From Metapseudomonas resinovorans DSM 21078 (GTDB taxonomy: Bacteria > Pseudomonadota > Gammaproteobacteria > Pseudomonadales > Pseudomonadaceae), in the NCBI RefSeq assembly GCF_000423545.1, contig NZ_KE384034.1:32213-96212 (forward strand): a stretch of DNA of 64,000 bases. Reading direction: 5' to 3'. The notes under the pieces are model-generated. The model had not been told where the DNA came from. It saw only the letters and a program-made list of their open reading frames with translations, and did no database searches. This document shows, in pieces, positions 20,104-27,469 of the stretch (position 1 is its first letter; the number at the start of each line of letters is the position of its first letter). A program made the translations under genes and the position numbers.

Positions 20104-21075
20104 TTGCCTCTGACCCTGCCTGACTGGAACCCCCGCGCTACCCTTGAACCGTTGCGCCTGCCATGGCTGGCCGCTGCCGGGCTTGAGTTGGCCGTACTGC
20201 GTCTGGATGCCCTGGACCCGCTGGTCTCCGGCAACAAGTGGTTCAAGCTGGCTCCCCATTTGGCGCAGGCCGCGCAAGCGGGCGCCGAGGGCGTGGTCAG
20301 CCTGGGTGGCGCCCATTCCAACCATCTTCATGCCCTGGCCGCCGCCGGTGCCCGTTTCAATTTCCCAACGGTGGGCCTGCTGCGCGGCGAGTGCCAGGAC
20401 ACGCCGACGATTCGAGATCTCCAGCATTTCGGCATGACCCTGCGCTGGCTGGGCTATGGCGGCTACCGCGCGCGCCACCAGCCGGGTTTCTGGGCAACCT
20501 GGCTGCAGCGCTACCCACGCTACCAGCCGGTGGCCGAGGGCGGTGGTGGTCTGACGGGCGCACAAGGCTGTGCCGGGTTGGTGGAGATGATCCGCGGACA
20601 GTTAGCGGCCATTGGTTGGGATGACTACCACAGCCTCTGGACAGCCGCCGGTACGGGCACCACCCTCGCCGGGCTGGTGCTCGGCGAGGCGGGTAGGCAC
20701 CCGGTGATTGGAGCCCTCGCGGTGCCCTCGGACCACGGCGTCGCTGAGCAGGTGAGCGCTATCCTCGGTGAGGCCGGTTGCGCAGACCAGGGATACCGGC
20801 TGATCGATGCCAGCCGCGCTGGTTTCGCTCGACTGGATGCTGACCTCGCGCGCTTCATGCTGGACAGCGAAAGGGACGGAGGCCTTACCCTGGAGCCCCT
20901 TTACACCGCCAAGGCCCTAATGGCCATCCATGCGGAGGCACAAGGCGGTCGCATACCGCGCGGTAGTCGACTCGTGTTGCTCCATACCGGTGGCCTGCAG
21001 GGACGGCGGGCCCTGCAAACCGAACTGTTGCGGCTGGCCAACTACACTGCCCGGGCAGTGGATGCACAAGGATGA
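20104..21075 (+). CDS. PLP-dependent D-cysteine desulfhydrase / ACC-deaminase-like enzyme
   Basis: The 323-residue fold-type II PLP enzyme has its PLP lysine at K45 in SGNKWFKL. It also has the substrate loop LGGAHSNHLHALAAAG and the phosphate-binding AAGTGTTLAGLV. The family includes D-cysteine desulfhydrase, which yields pyruvate, sulfide and ammonia, and ACC deaminase. The exact substrate cannot be read from sequence, but D-cysteine desulfhydrase is the usual activity in enteric and Pseudomonas members. The only suitable start is TTG at 20104, with a poor ribosome binding site. It lies 63 nt after the coiled-coil gene and 4 nt before the next. Confidence 0.82.
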   Translation: MPLTLPDWNPRATLEPLRLPWLAAAGLELAVLRLDALDPLVSGNKWFKLAPHLAQAAQAGAEGVVSLGGAHSNHLHALAAAGARFNFPTVGLLRGECQDTPTIRDLQHFGMTLRWLGYGGYRARHQPGFWATWLQRYPRYQPVAEGGGGLTGAQGCAGLVEMIRGQLAAIGWDDYHSLWTAAGTGTTLAGLVLGEAGRHPVIGALAVPSDHGVAEQVSAILGEAGCADQGYRLIDASRAGFARLDADLARFMLDSERDGGLTLEPLYTAKALMAIHAEAQGGRIPRGSRLVLLHTGGLQGRRALQTELLRLANYTARAVDAQG

Positions 21076-21079
21076 CTCC

Positions 21080-22186
21080 ATGAGCGAACCCCTGAATCCC
21101 CAGCAACTGCGCAGCCTGGTTCCGCTCAACGCGTTGGCCGATCCGCAGTGGCGAGAGCTGCGCTCGCAGTTGGTGCCTCAGCCGCTGCTGGCGGGGCAAC
21201 TGCTTTTCCGGCGGGGCGACCAGGCGCGCCTCACCTGGTACCTGTTATCCGGCGAGCTGCTCCTGCGTGATGTCGAAGGCATCGAGACGCGCCTGGAGGC
21301 GGGAAGCGAAGCCAGTTGCCACCCGGTTTCCCCGAGCCTGCCGCGCCTGCATGAAGCCTTGGCGTTGCGAGACTGCTCATTGCTGGTCATCGACAGCGCC
21401 ACCCTGGCGCGTCAGTTGACCTGGAGTTCGGCCCACCAGGACCTGCTGCTGGAGAACAGTCTGGAGGGCGACAGCGAATGGCTTGGAGCACTGCTGGCCA
21501 GTCCATTGCTGGCCAAGGTGCCGCCGGCCAATGTGCGCAGCATGCTGGAACGCCTGCGGCGAGTGGAGCTGCCTGCGGGCAGCCAGGTGATGGGTGAAGG
21601 GGAGGAGGGCGATTGCTGCTACTTCCTGGAGTCCGGCCGGGCCGAGGTCATACGTGGCGCCGGCAGCGAGCAGCAACTGCTGGCCGAACTGGAGGTGGGG
21701 GCCTGCTTCGGCGAGGAAGCCCTGTTGGGGGATTGCCCGCGCAACGCCAGTGTCACCTTGCTGGAAGACAGCGTGCTGCAGCGGCTGGACCGGGTGGATT
21801 TCCTCGAACTGCTGAAAGCGCCGGTGGTGGATGAAGTCAGTCTGGGGGAGGCGGTGCGCCTGCTGGGCAATGGCGGCCAATGGCTGGATGTACGCCTGCA
21901 GGACGAGTATGAGCGCGCCCATGCGCCCCAGGCGCTGAACATGCCCCTGCACCTGTTGCGTCTGAAGGCACGGCTGCTGGACGGCGAAGGCACCTACCTC
22001 TGCTATTGCGACAGTGGCAAGCGCAGCGCCAGTGCGGTGTTCACACTCTCGCAGTTGGGCTTTCGCGCTTACGCCTTGCGCGACGGCCTGGATGCCTTGC
22101 CGGCGTTGCAGCGGGATGCGTTGATCAGCGAAACCGGTGCTGGCTACCTGGCCCGGTCCGGCGGCCGAATAGAGCGCAGTCGCTGA
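21080..22186 (+). CDS. Cyclic-nucleotide-binding and rhodanese fusion protein
   Basis: The 368-residue protein has three modules. Residues about 10-110 look like a degenerate cNMP fold (LVPQPLLAGQLLFRRGDQ, then WYLLSGELLLRD). Residues about 140-260 form a clearer cNMP-binding domain with GEEGDCCYFLESGRAEVI and GACFGEEALLGDCPRNASV. Residues about 265-350 are a rhodanese domain with WLDVRLQDEYERAHAPQALN and the active loop starting C310 (CDSGKRSA). The canonical phosphate-binding Arg of cNMP sites is replaced, since PRNASV takes the place of PRTATV-like motifs. Start 21080 follows AAGGA; an in-frame ATG at 21062 is possible. No membrane segment is seen. Confidence 0.85.
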   Translation: MSEPLNPQQLRSLVPLNALADPQWRELRSQLVPQPLLAGQLLFRRGDQARLTWYLLSGELLLRDVEGIETRLEAGSEASCHPVSPSLPRLHEALALRDCSLLVIDSATLARQLTWSSAHQDLLLENSLEGDSEWLGALLASPLLAKVPPANVRSMLERLRRVELPAGSQVMGEGEEGDCCYFLESGRAEVIRGAGSEQQLLAELEVGACFGEEALLGDCPRNASVTLLEDSVLQRLDRVDFLELLKAPVVDEVSLGEAVRLLGNGGQWLDVRLQDEYERAHAPQALNMPLHLLRLKARLLDGEGTYLCYCDSGKRSASAVFTLSQLGFRAYALRDGLDALPALQRDALISETGAGYLARSGGRIERSR

Positions 22187-22238
22187 TCCCTTCGTCGGCC
22201 TGGAAGGGTCGGGTCATGACCCCAAGTCCGGGGGTATC

Positions 22239-22336
22239 GAAGTTCCCCGACGCATGTATCCAGCGTCAACCCGAAGTTCACGAAAGTTATTGTCGGCCTC
22301 TATATCCGTACTTCCCTGAAGTTCGAGCGGAAGTTC
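22239..22336. repeat. Cluster of GAAGTTC direct repeats in an intergenic region
   Basis: Exact GAAGTTC copies start at 22239, 22273, 22318 and 22330, with a near copy GAAAGTT at 22282. The gap between the cNMP/rhodanese gene and the convergent DUF1853-type gene is 288 bp (22187-22474), and this cluster is its only visible structure. Confidence 0.45.
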
Positions 22337-22474
22337 GCGGAGAGTATTCGCCACCCAAACCCCAGCGCCACCGCGCGCTCGGCCTTCGGGCATTTTGTTT
22401 TTCGGGCTCTGCGGGATCGCCTGGTCAAGGGGTCGTGGGGGCCGGCGCTTCAGCGTGCATGGCCGCCCTGCGGT

Positions 22475-23419
22475 CTACAGCGGCTCAAGCGGCCAGCGGT
22501 CGCTGACCACGAATGCACGCTCCACTTCCCTCCAGCGTCCATCCGCGTCCGGCGCCAGGCGCACCAGTAGGCGCGCCGGGCTGTCCGGCTGCAACTGCTG
22601 GCGCCATTGCCGGAAGCTTTCCTCTGTCCAGAGGTCGCTGGGATCACAGGCTGCCGGGGCGAGCCAGGATTGCCTTGCTAGCGGCTGCCAGTTGCCGTCC
22701 CTGGTCTGTCCCAGGAAGTCCTCCAGCTCGTTGTGGCGCAACCAGCGACCACGCAGGTGAGCAGGGTTGGCGCCGAGCGGTGCGGTGCAGTTGCCCGGCC
22801 AGGGATAGAACAAGTAGCCGCCGAGCCAGAGTTCGGCGCTGGCCGGCTGGGCATCCAGCTGGGCCAGGGCATGACGGCTTTCGGGGCTGGACGAGAGGGG
22901 GAGCTGGTGCAGGCTGAGGTGTTCCAGTTTGCGGTCGAGGCGGTCGTGGCTGCCCGGGCCGATCCACTCGGAGGATTTGCCGCCATCGCCATGGCGTGGG
23001 CCCAGATAGAGCTTGATTGCCAGCTCCAGGTGGTGAACGCCCTCCGCATCGCGCAAGAGCAAGTCGAGCTCGCCCAGGGTCTGGCCGGCGATGCGGATCG
23101 GCAGGTTGGCCGCCAGCAGTTCCACATCCGGCGCCTGGCCCAGAGCGAATTGCCAGAGGCGCTCGTAGTAGAGGCCGAGGCGACGGTTGGAGGCTTGCGC
23201 CAACCAGTGCTCCAGTGGCAAGGGGTGCTGATCCAGTCGATGCAACCAGTCGGCCAGGCGCTCGGGCCGGCTGGCCCATCCGCTGGCGCTGAGCGGATGG
23301 CGTTGGCGCCAGGGCGGCCGGCTGAGCAGCGGAGGCGAGAGCAGGACCCAGGCCAGGTCGCGCACGCCGGGGTGGCGAAGCTGGCGGGGGAGCTCGGTCA
23401 GCGATTCGAAGGCTTGCAT
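22475..23419 (-). CDS. DUF1853-family protein
   Basis: The 314-residue cytoplasmic protein resembles the DUF1853 family. Its residues LGLYYERLWQFALGQAPDVE, IAGQTLGELDLLLRD and HHLELAIKLYLG read like a PD-(D/E)xK-type nuclease core, with the pattern E..L..R and E.AIK. That fold suggestion is inference; no activity is known to me. The start at 23419 (MQAFESLTELP) is 93 nt from the divergent nadK start. The frame stays open into the antisense of nadK, but that extension is a shadow. Confidence 0.75.
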   Translation of the reverse strand: MQAFESLTELPRQLRHPGVRDLAWVLLSPPLLSRPPWRQRHPLSASGWASRPERLADWLHRLDQHPLPLEHWLAQASNRRLGLYYERLWQFALGQAPDVELLAANLPIRIAGQTLGELDLLLRDAEGVHHLELAIKLYLGPRHGDGGKSSEWIGPGSHDRLDRKLEHLSLHQLPLSSSPESRHALAQLDAQPASAELWLGGYLFYPWPGNCTAPLGANPAHLRGRWLRHNELEDFLGQTRDGNWQPLARQSWLAPAACDPSDLWTEESFRQWRQQLQPDSPARLLVRLAPDADGRWREVERAFVVSDRWPLEPL

Positions 23420-23512
23420 GCTGCGAGCATAGCCGACAGTGGTTTGCCGCTGTCCGTCTCTATCCCCCATACTTTCGCCATTCCTCACCCGCCAATGCCG
23501 CCCTGGAGCACC

Positions 23513-24400
23513 ATGGAGCAATTCCGCAATATCGGCATAATCGGTCGCCTGGGCAGTTCCCATGTGCTCGACACCATTCGCCGGCTGAAAAAATTCCTGC
23601 TGGACCGTCACCTCCATGTGATTCTCGAAGACACCATCTCCGAAGTGCTGCCGGGCCATGGCCTGCAGACCTCGTCGCGCAAGATCCTCGGCGAAGTCTG
23701 TGACCTGGTGATCGTGGTCGGCGGCGACGGCAGTATGCTCGGCGCCGCCCGGGCCCTGGCGCGGCACAACGTGCCGGTGCTGGGAATCAACCGCGGCAGC
23801 CTGGGCTTTCTCACCGATATCCGTCCTGACGAGCTGGAAGTGAAGGTGGCCGAGGTGCTGGATGGTCGCTACAGCGTCGAGACGCGCTTCCTGCTGGAGG
23901 CGGAGGTGCGCCGCCATGGTGAGGCCATCGGTCAGGGGGATGCGCTGAATGACGTCGTGCTGCACCCTGGCAAATCGACGCGGATGATCGAGTTCGAGCT
24001 GCATATCGATGGCCAGTTCGTCTGCAGCCAGAAGGCCGACGGACTGATCATCGCCACGCCGACTGGCTCCACGGCCTACGCGCTGTCCGCCGGTGGTCCG
24101 ATCATGCATCCCAAGCTCGATGCGATCGTCATCGTGCCCATGTATCCGCACACGTTGTCCAGCCGGCCCATTGTGGTGGACAGCACCAGCGAGCTGAAGA
24201 TTGTGGTCTCGCCCAACCTGCAGATCTATCCGCTGGTGTCCTGCGATGGCCAGAACCACTTTACCTGCGCCCCCGGCGATACGATCACGGTGGCCAAGAA
24301 GCCGCAGAAACTGCGCCTGATCCACCCCCTGGACCACAACTACTACGAGGTCTGTCGGACCAAGCTGGGCTGGGGCAGCCGACTCGGCGGAGGCGACTGA
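23513..24400 (+). CDS. nadK: NAD kinase
   Basis: The 295-residue enzyme phosphorylates NAD to NADP. The ATP/NAD-binding motif GGDGSML begins at G70, and the second family motif is TPTGSTAYALSAGGPIMHP near 185. The start MEQFRNIGIIGR at 23513 is typical of the Pseudomonas protein, with GGAG just upstream. The TGA overlaps the ATG of the following phosphatase by one base, so the two are translationally coupled. Confidence 0.96.
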   Translation: MEQFRNIGIIGRLGSSHVLDTIRRLKKFLLDRHLHVILEDTISEVLPGHGLQTSSRKILGEVCDLVIVVGGDGSMLGAARALARHNVPVLGINRGSLGFLTDIRPDELEVKVAEVLDGRYSVETRFLLEAEVRRHGEAIGQGDALNDVVLHPGKSTRMIEFELHIDGQFVCSQKADGLIIATPTGSTAYALSAGGPIMHPKLDAIVIVPMYPHTLSSRPIVVDSTSELKIVVSPNLQIYPLVSCDGQNHFTCAPGDTITVAKKPQKLRLIHPLDHNYYEVCRTKLGWGSRLGGGD

Positions 24401-25374
24401 TGAGCCTCGATCCCGGCCGTGGCTACGACCTGATCGGCGACGTCCACGGCTGCGCCCATACCCTGGAGCGCCTGCTCGATCGCCTCGGCTATCGCAAGCA
24501 CAATGGCACCTGGCAGCACCCGCAGCGCATGGCGCTGTTCCTGGGCGATATCATCGACCGTGGTCCGCGCATCCGCGAAGCGCTGCACCTGGTTCACGCC
24601 ATGGTGGAAGCCGGGCAGGCCCTGTGCATCATGGGTAACCATGAGTACAACGCCCTTGGCTGGAGCACTCCGGCGCCACCCGGTAGCGGGCACCATTTTG
24701 TCCGTGAGCACACCCCGCGCCATGCCCGGCTGATCAAGGAAACCCTGGAGCAATTCGAAGGCCATCCGGCCGACTGGAGGGACTTCCTCGGCTGGTTCTA
24801 CGAGCTGCCGCTTTTCCTCGATGGCGGCCATTTCCGCATGGTCCACGCCTGCTGGGATGGCCACATGATCGCTGCATTGCGCGACATGCACCCGGACGGG
24901 CGGATCAACGAGGCTTTCATCAAGGCTGCGGTCGATCCGTCCAGCTTCGCCACGCGAGTGTTCGACAGGCTGCTGCGTGGCACCGACCTGCCACTGCCCG
25001 GCGGCATGACCCTGACCGGCAGCGACGGTTTCACCCGCTCGGCGTTCCGCACCAAGTTCTGGGCCGAGGATCCGCAGACATACGGTGATGTGGTTTTCCA
25101 GCCCGACGCGTTGCCCGAGCAGGTGGCCAGCCAGCCGCTGTCCCAGGCACACAAGTCGCGCCTGCTCAGTTACGGCCCGCAAGAGCCCATACTGTTCGTC
25201 GGCCACTACTGGCGGCGCGGCCGTCCGGCGCCGATTCGCGGCAACCTGGCCTGCCTGGACTACAGCGCAGTGATGTACGGCAAGCTGGTGGCCTACCGGC
25301 TTGACCAGGAAACCCGGCTGGACCCGGACAAGTTCGTATGGGTCGAAGTGGAGCGCCCCGAGGAGCCCCGATGA
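24400..25374 (+). CDS. Calcineurin-like metallophosphatase
   Basis: The 324-residue protein has the binuclear metal motifs of the PPP/calcineurin family: GDVHG (13-17), GDIIDRG (about 48-54), GNHEYN (about 79) and a late VGHYW. These resemble Ap4A hydrolases and PrpE-type phosphatases, but the substrate is unknown. It is coupled to nadK (1-nt overlap) and to the rhomboid gene (4-nt overlap). Confidence 0.88.
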   Translation: MSLDPGRGYDLIGDVHGCAHTLERLLDRLGYRKHNGTWQHPQRMALFLGDIIDRGPRIREALHLVHAMVEAGQALCIMGNHEYNALGWSTPAPPGSGHHFVREHTPRHARLIKETLEQFEGHPADWRDFLGWFYELPLFLDGGHFRMVHACWDGHMIAALRDMHPDGRINEAFIKAAVDPSSFATRVFDRLLRGTDLPLPGGMTLTGSDGFTRSAFRTKFWAEDPQTYGDVVFQPDALPEQVASQPLSQAHKSRLLSYGPQEPILFVGHYWRRGRPAPIRGNLACLDYSAVMYGKLVAYRLDQETRLDPDKFVWVEVERPEEPR

Positions 25375-26237
25375 GTGCGGTTGAAGTATTGCGTTTACCC
25401 CTGACCGTGGATCTTTCCGGTTTCGTGGCCCTGTTGCAGCGCCTGGAAGTGCCCTATCGGGTCAGCGAGGAATCCGGCGAGCAGGTGCTTTGGGTGCCGG
25501 GGCCGCAATTGGCGGAGAAGGTGCGCGGACTCTACCAGCGTTTTCCTGATGGCGACCCGCATTTCCAGTTGCCCCATGAGGCGCCGACCGAAGCGCCGCG
25601 CCCTGGCATCCTCGCGCAGCTAAAGGCCAGTCCCATCACCAGCCTGGTGTTGCTGTTGACCCTGGCGGTGGCAGCGCTCACCGGTCTGGGAGAGAACTTT
25701 TCCACCATCCGCTGGCTGAGCTTCCAGGACTTCCAGGTCCAGGGTGACTACATCTACTTCTCGTCCCTGGAAGAGGGACTGGCAGCCGGGCAGTGGTGGC
25801 GGTTGGTGACGCCTATGCTGATCCACTTCGGCATCCTCCACCTTGCGATGAACGGAATGTGGTTCTGGGAACTCGGGCGGCGCATCGAGGCGCGGCAGGG
25901 AGGGGCGGTGCTGCTGGTACTGACCCTCGGCTTCAGCCTGGTGTCGGATTATGCCCAGTACTTCACCAGTGGCCCCACGTTGTTCGGCGGGCTTTCCGGC
26001 GTGCTCTACGGGCTGCTCGGCCACTGCTGGGTGTTCCAGCGCCTCGCACCGTGCCCGGCTTACCGTCTGCCGCCCGGGGTGATGGCGATGATGCTGATCT
26101 GGCTGCTGGTGTGCCTGTCCGGGCTGATCACCGCCCTGGGTTTCGGCGCCATCGCCAACGGTGCCCATGTGGGCGGATTGCTGGTCGGTTGCGCCACTGG
26201 CCTCCTTGGAGGTGCCTTGGCGCGCCTGGGTCGTTAG
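25371..26237 (+). CDS. glpG: Rhomboid-family intramembrane serine protease (GlpG-like)
   Basis: The 288-residue protein has an N-terminal cytoplasmic domain (about 1-75) and six membrane helices. The catalytic Ser209 lies in GLSGVLYG and His266 in AHVGGLLVG. The helix preceding the active site carries the HFGILHLAMNGMWFWELGRR motif. The ATG at 25371 overlaps the preceding stop (ATGA), which fixes the start. Natural substrates in Pseudomonas are not known to me. Confidence 0.92.
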   Translation: MSAVEVLRLPLTVDLSGFVALLQRLEVPYRVSEESGEQVLWVPGPQLAEKVRGLYQRFPDGDPHFQLPHEAPTEAPRPGILAQLKASPITSLVLLLTLAVAALTGLGENFSTIRWLSFQDFQVQGDYIYFSSLEEGLAAGQWWRLVTPMLIHFGILHLAMNGMWFWELGRRIEARQGGAVLLVLTLGFSLVSDYAQYFTSGPTLFGGLSGVLYGLLGHCWVFQRLAPCPAYRLPPGVMAMMLIWLLVCLSGLITALGFGAIANGAHVGGLLVGCATGLLGGALARLGR

Positions 26238-26273
26238 AATGCGCGGCCTGTCCCATTTTCCTGCGAGCGGCCC

Positions 26274-26534
26274 ATGTCGTCTTTTGCCCATCTGATCAGC
26301 AACATCACCCAGGATGTCTACGAAAGCCTCAAGCTGGCCGTGGAAATCGGCAAGTGGCCGGATGGCCGCAAGCTGACCCAGGAGCAGAAGGAGCTGTCGC
26401 TGCAGGCGGTGATCGCCTGGGAGCTGAAGAACCTTCCAGAAGAAGAGCGCACCGGTTACATGGGGCCGCAGGAGTGCAGTTCCAAGTCCGATCCCATCCC
26501 TAACATTCTGTTCAAGTCGAATTCGGTCCACTGA
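26274..26534 (+). CDS. YeaC-family (DUF1315) small protein
   Basis: The 86-residue soluble protein has the family core VYESLKLAVEIGKWPDGRKL and IAWELKNLPEEERTGYM. Function is unknown. Its TGA overlaps the ATG of the DUF2797-type gene by one base, so the pair is coupled. Confidence 0.88.
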   Translation: MSSFAHLISNITQDVYESLKLAVEIGKWPDGRKLTQEQKELSLQAVIAWELKNLPEEERTGYMGPQECSSKSDPIPNILFKSNSVH

Positions 26535-27364
26535 TGCTGGAACTAGGACGCGGTGCACTCAGCAAGATGTCGGTGCGCCTTGAAACGCCCGTGCAATACG
26601 GCTTTCGCCTCGGCGAAGCGGATATCGCGGCGAACCCACTGATCGGCAAGCAGCTTCGCCTGGAGTTCCTCGGGGCCATCCACTGCACCCATTGCGGGCG
26701 CAAGACGAAGAAGAGCTTCAGCCAGGGCTATTGCTACCCCTGTTTCACCAAGCTGGCCCAGTGCGACAGTTGTATCGTCAGCCCGGAGAAGTGCCACTTC
26801 GATCAGGGCACGTGCCGCGAGCCGGAGTGGGGGGAGCGTTTCTGCATGACCGACCACGTGGTCTACCTGGCCAACTCCTCGGGTATCAAAGTAGGCATCA
26901 CCCGTGCCAGCCAGGTGCCGACCCGCTGGATCGACCAGGGCGCCAGCCAAGCGCTGCCGATCATGCGTGTGGCCACCCGCCAGCAGTCCGGCTTCGTCGA
27001 AGACCTGCTGCGCAGCCGGGTAGCCGATCGCACCAACTGGCGTGCCATGCTCAAGGGCGAGGCGCCGTCGCTGGATCTGCCCAGCGTTCGCGACGAGCTG
27101 TTCGAGCATTGCGCCGAGGGTATCCGCGCGCTCCAGGACCGCTTTGGCCTGCAGGCGATCCAGCCGGTCAGCGATATCCAGACCGTCGAGATCAGCTACC
27201 CGGTGGATGCCTATCCGACCAAGGTCGTCAGCTTCGATCTGGACAAGACGCCGGTGGTGGAGGGTACGCTGCGGGGGATCAAGGGCCAGTACCTGATCCT
27301 CGATACCGGCGTGATCAACCTGCGCAAGTACACGGCCTACCAGTTGGCCATCAGCGCGGCATAG
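26534..27364 (+). CDS. DUF2797-family zinc-ribbon protein
   Basis: The 276-residue protein contains a zinc-finger-like region (about 52-95) with CTHC, CYPC, CDSC and further cysteines (CHF, C in GTCREPEW). After it, VYLANSSGIKVGITR and PTRWIDQGASQ read like the first strands of a GIY-YIG fold, followed by FVEDLLRSRVADRTNW. The C-terminal region includes KGQYLILDTGVINLRKYTAY. Function is unknown; a nucleic-acid-related role is inference from the zinc ribbon and GIY-YIG resemblance. Confidence 0.82.
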   Translation: MLELGRGALSKMSVRLETPVQYGFRLGEADIAANPLIGKQLRLEFLGAIHCTHCGRKTKKSFSQGYCYPCFTKLAQCDSCIVSPEKCHFDQGTCREPEWGERFCMTDHVVYLANSSGIKVGITRASQVPTRWIDQGASQALPIMRVATRQQSGFVEDLLRSRVADRTNWRAMLKGEAPSLDLPSVRDELFEHCAEGIRALQDRFGLQAIQPVSDIQTVEISYPVDAYPTKVVSFDLDKTPVVEGTLRGIKGQYLILDTGVINLRKYTAYQLAISAA

Positions 27365-27469
27365 GTTCTGGCAGAAGGTCGGTAGGGGAATAGTCCATAC
27401 TCCGACCTTGACCCATTCATCATGCGCGGCCCAGGGTTTCGGGGCCGCCCCGCAAGCGAAGAGACGACC

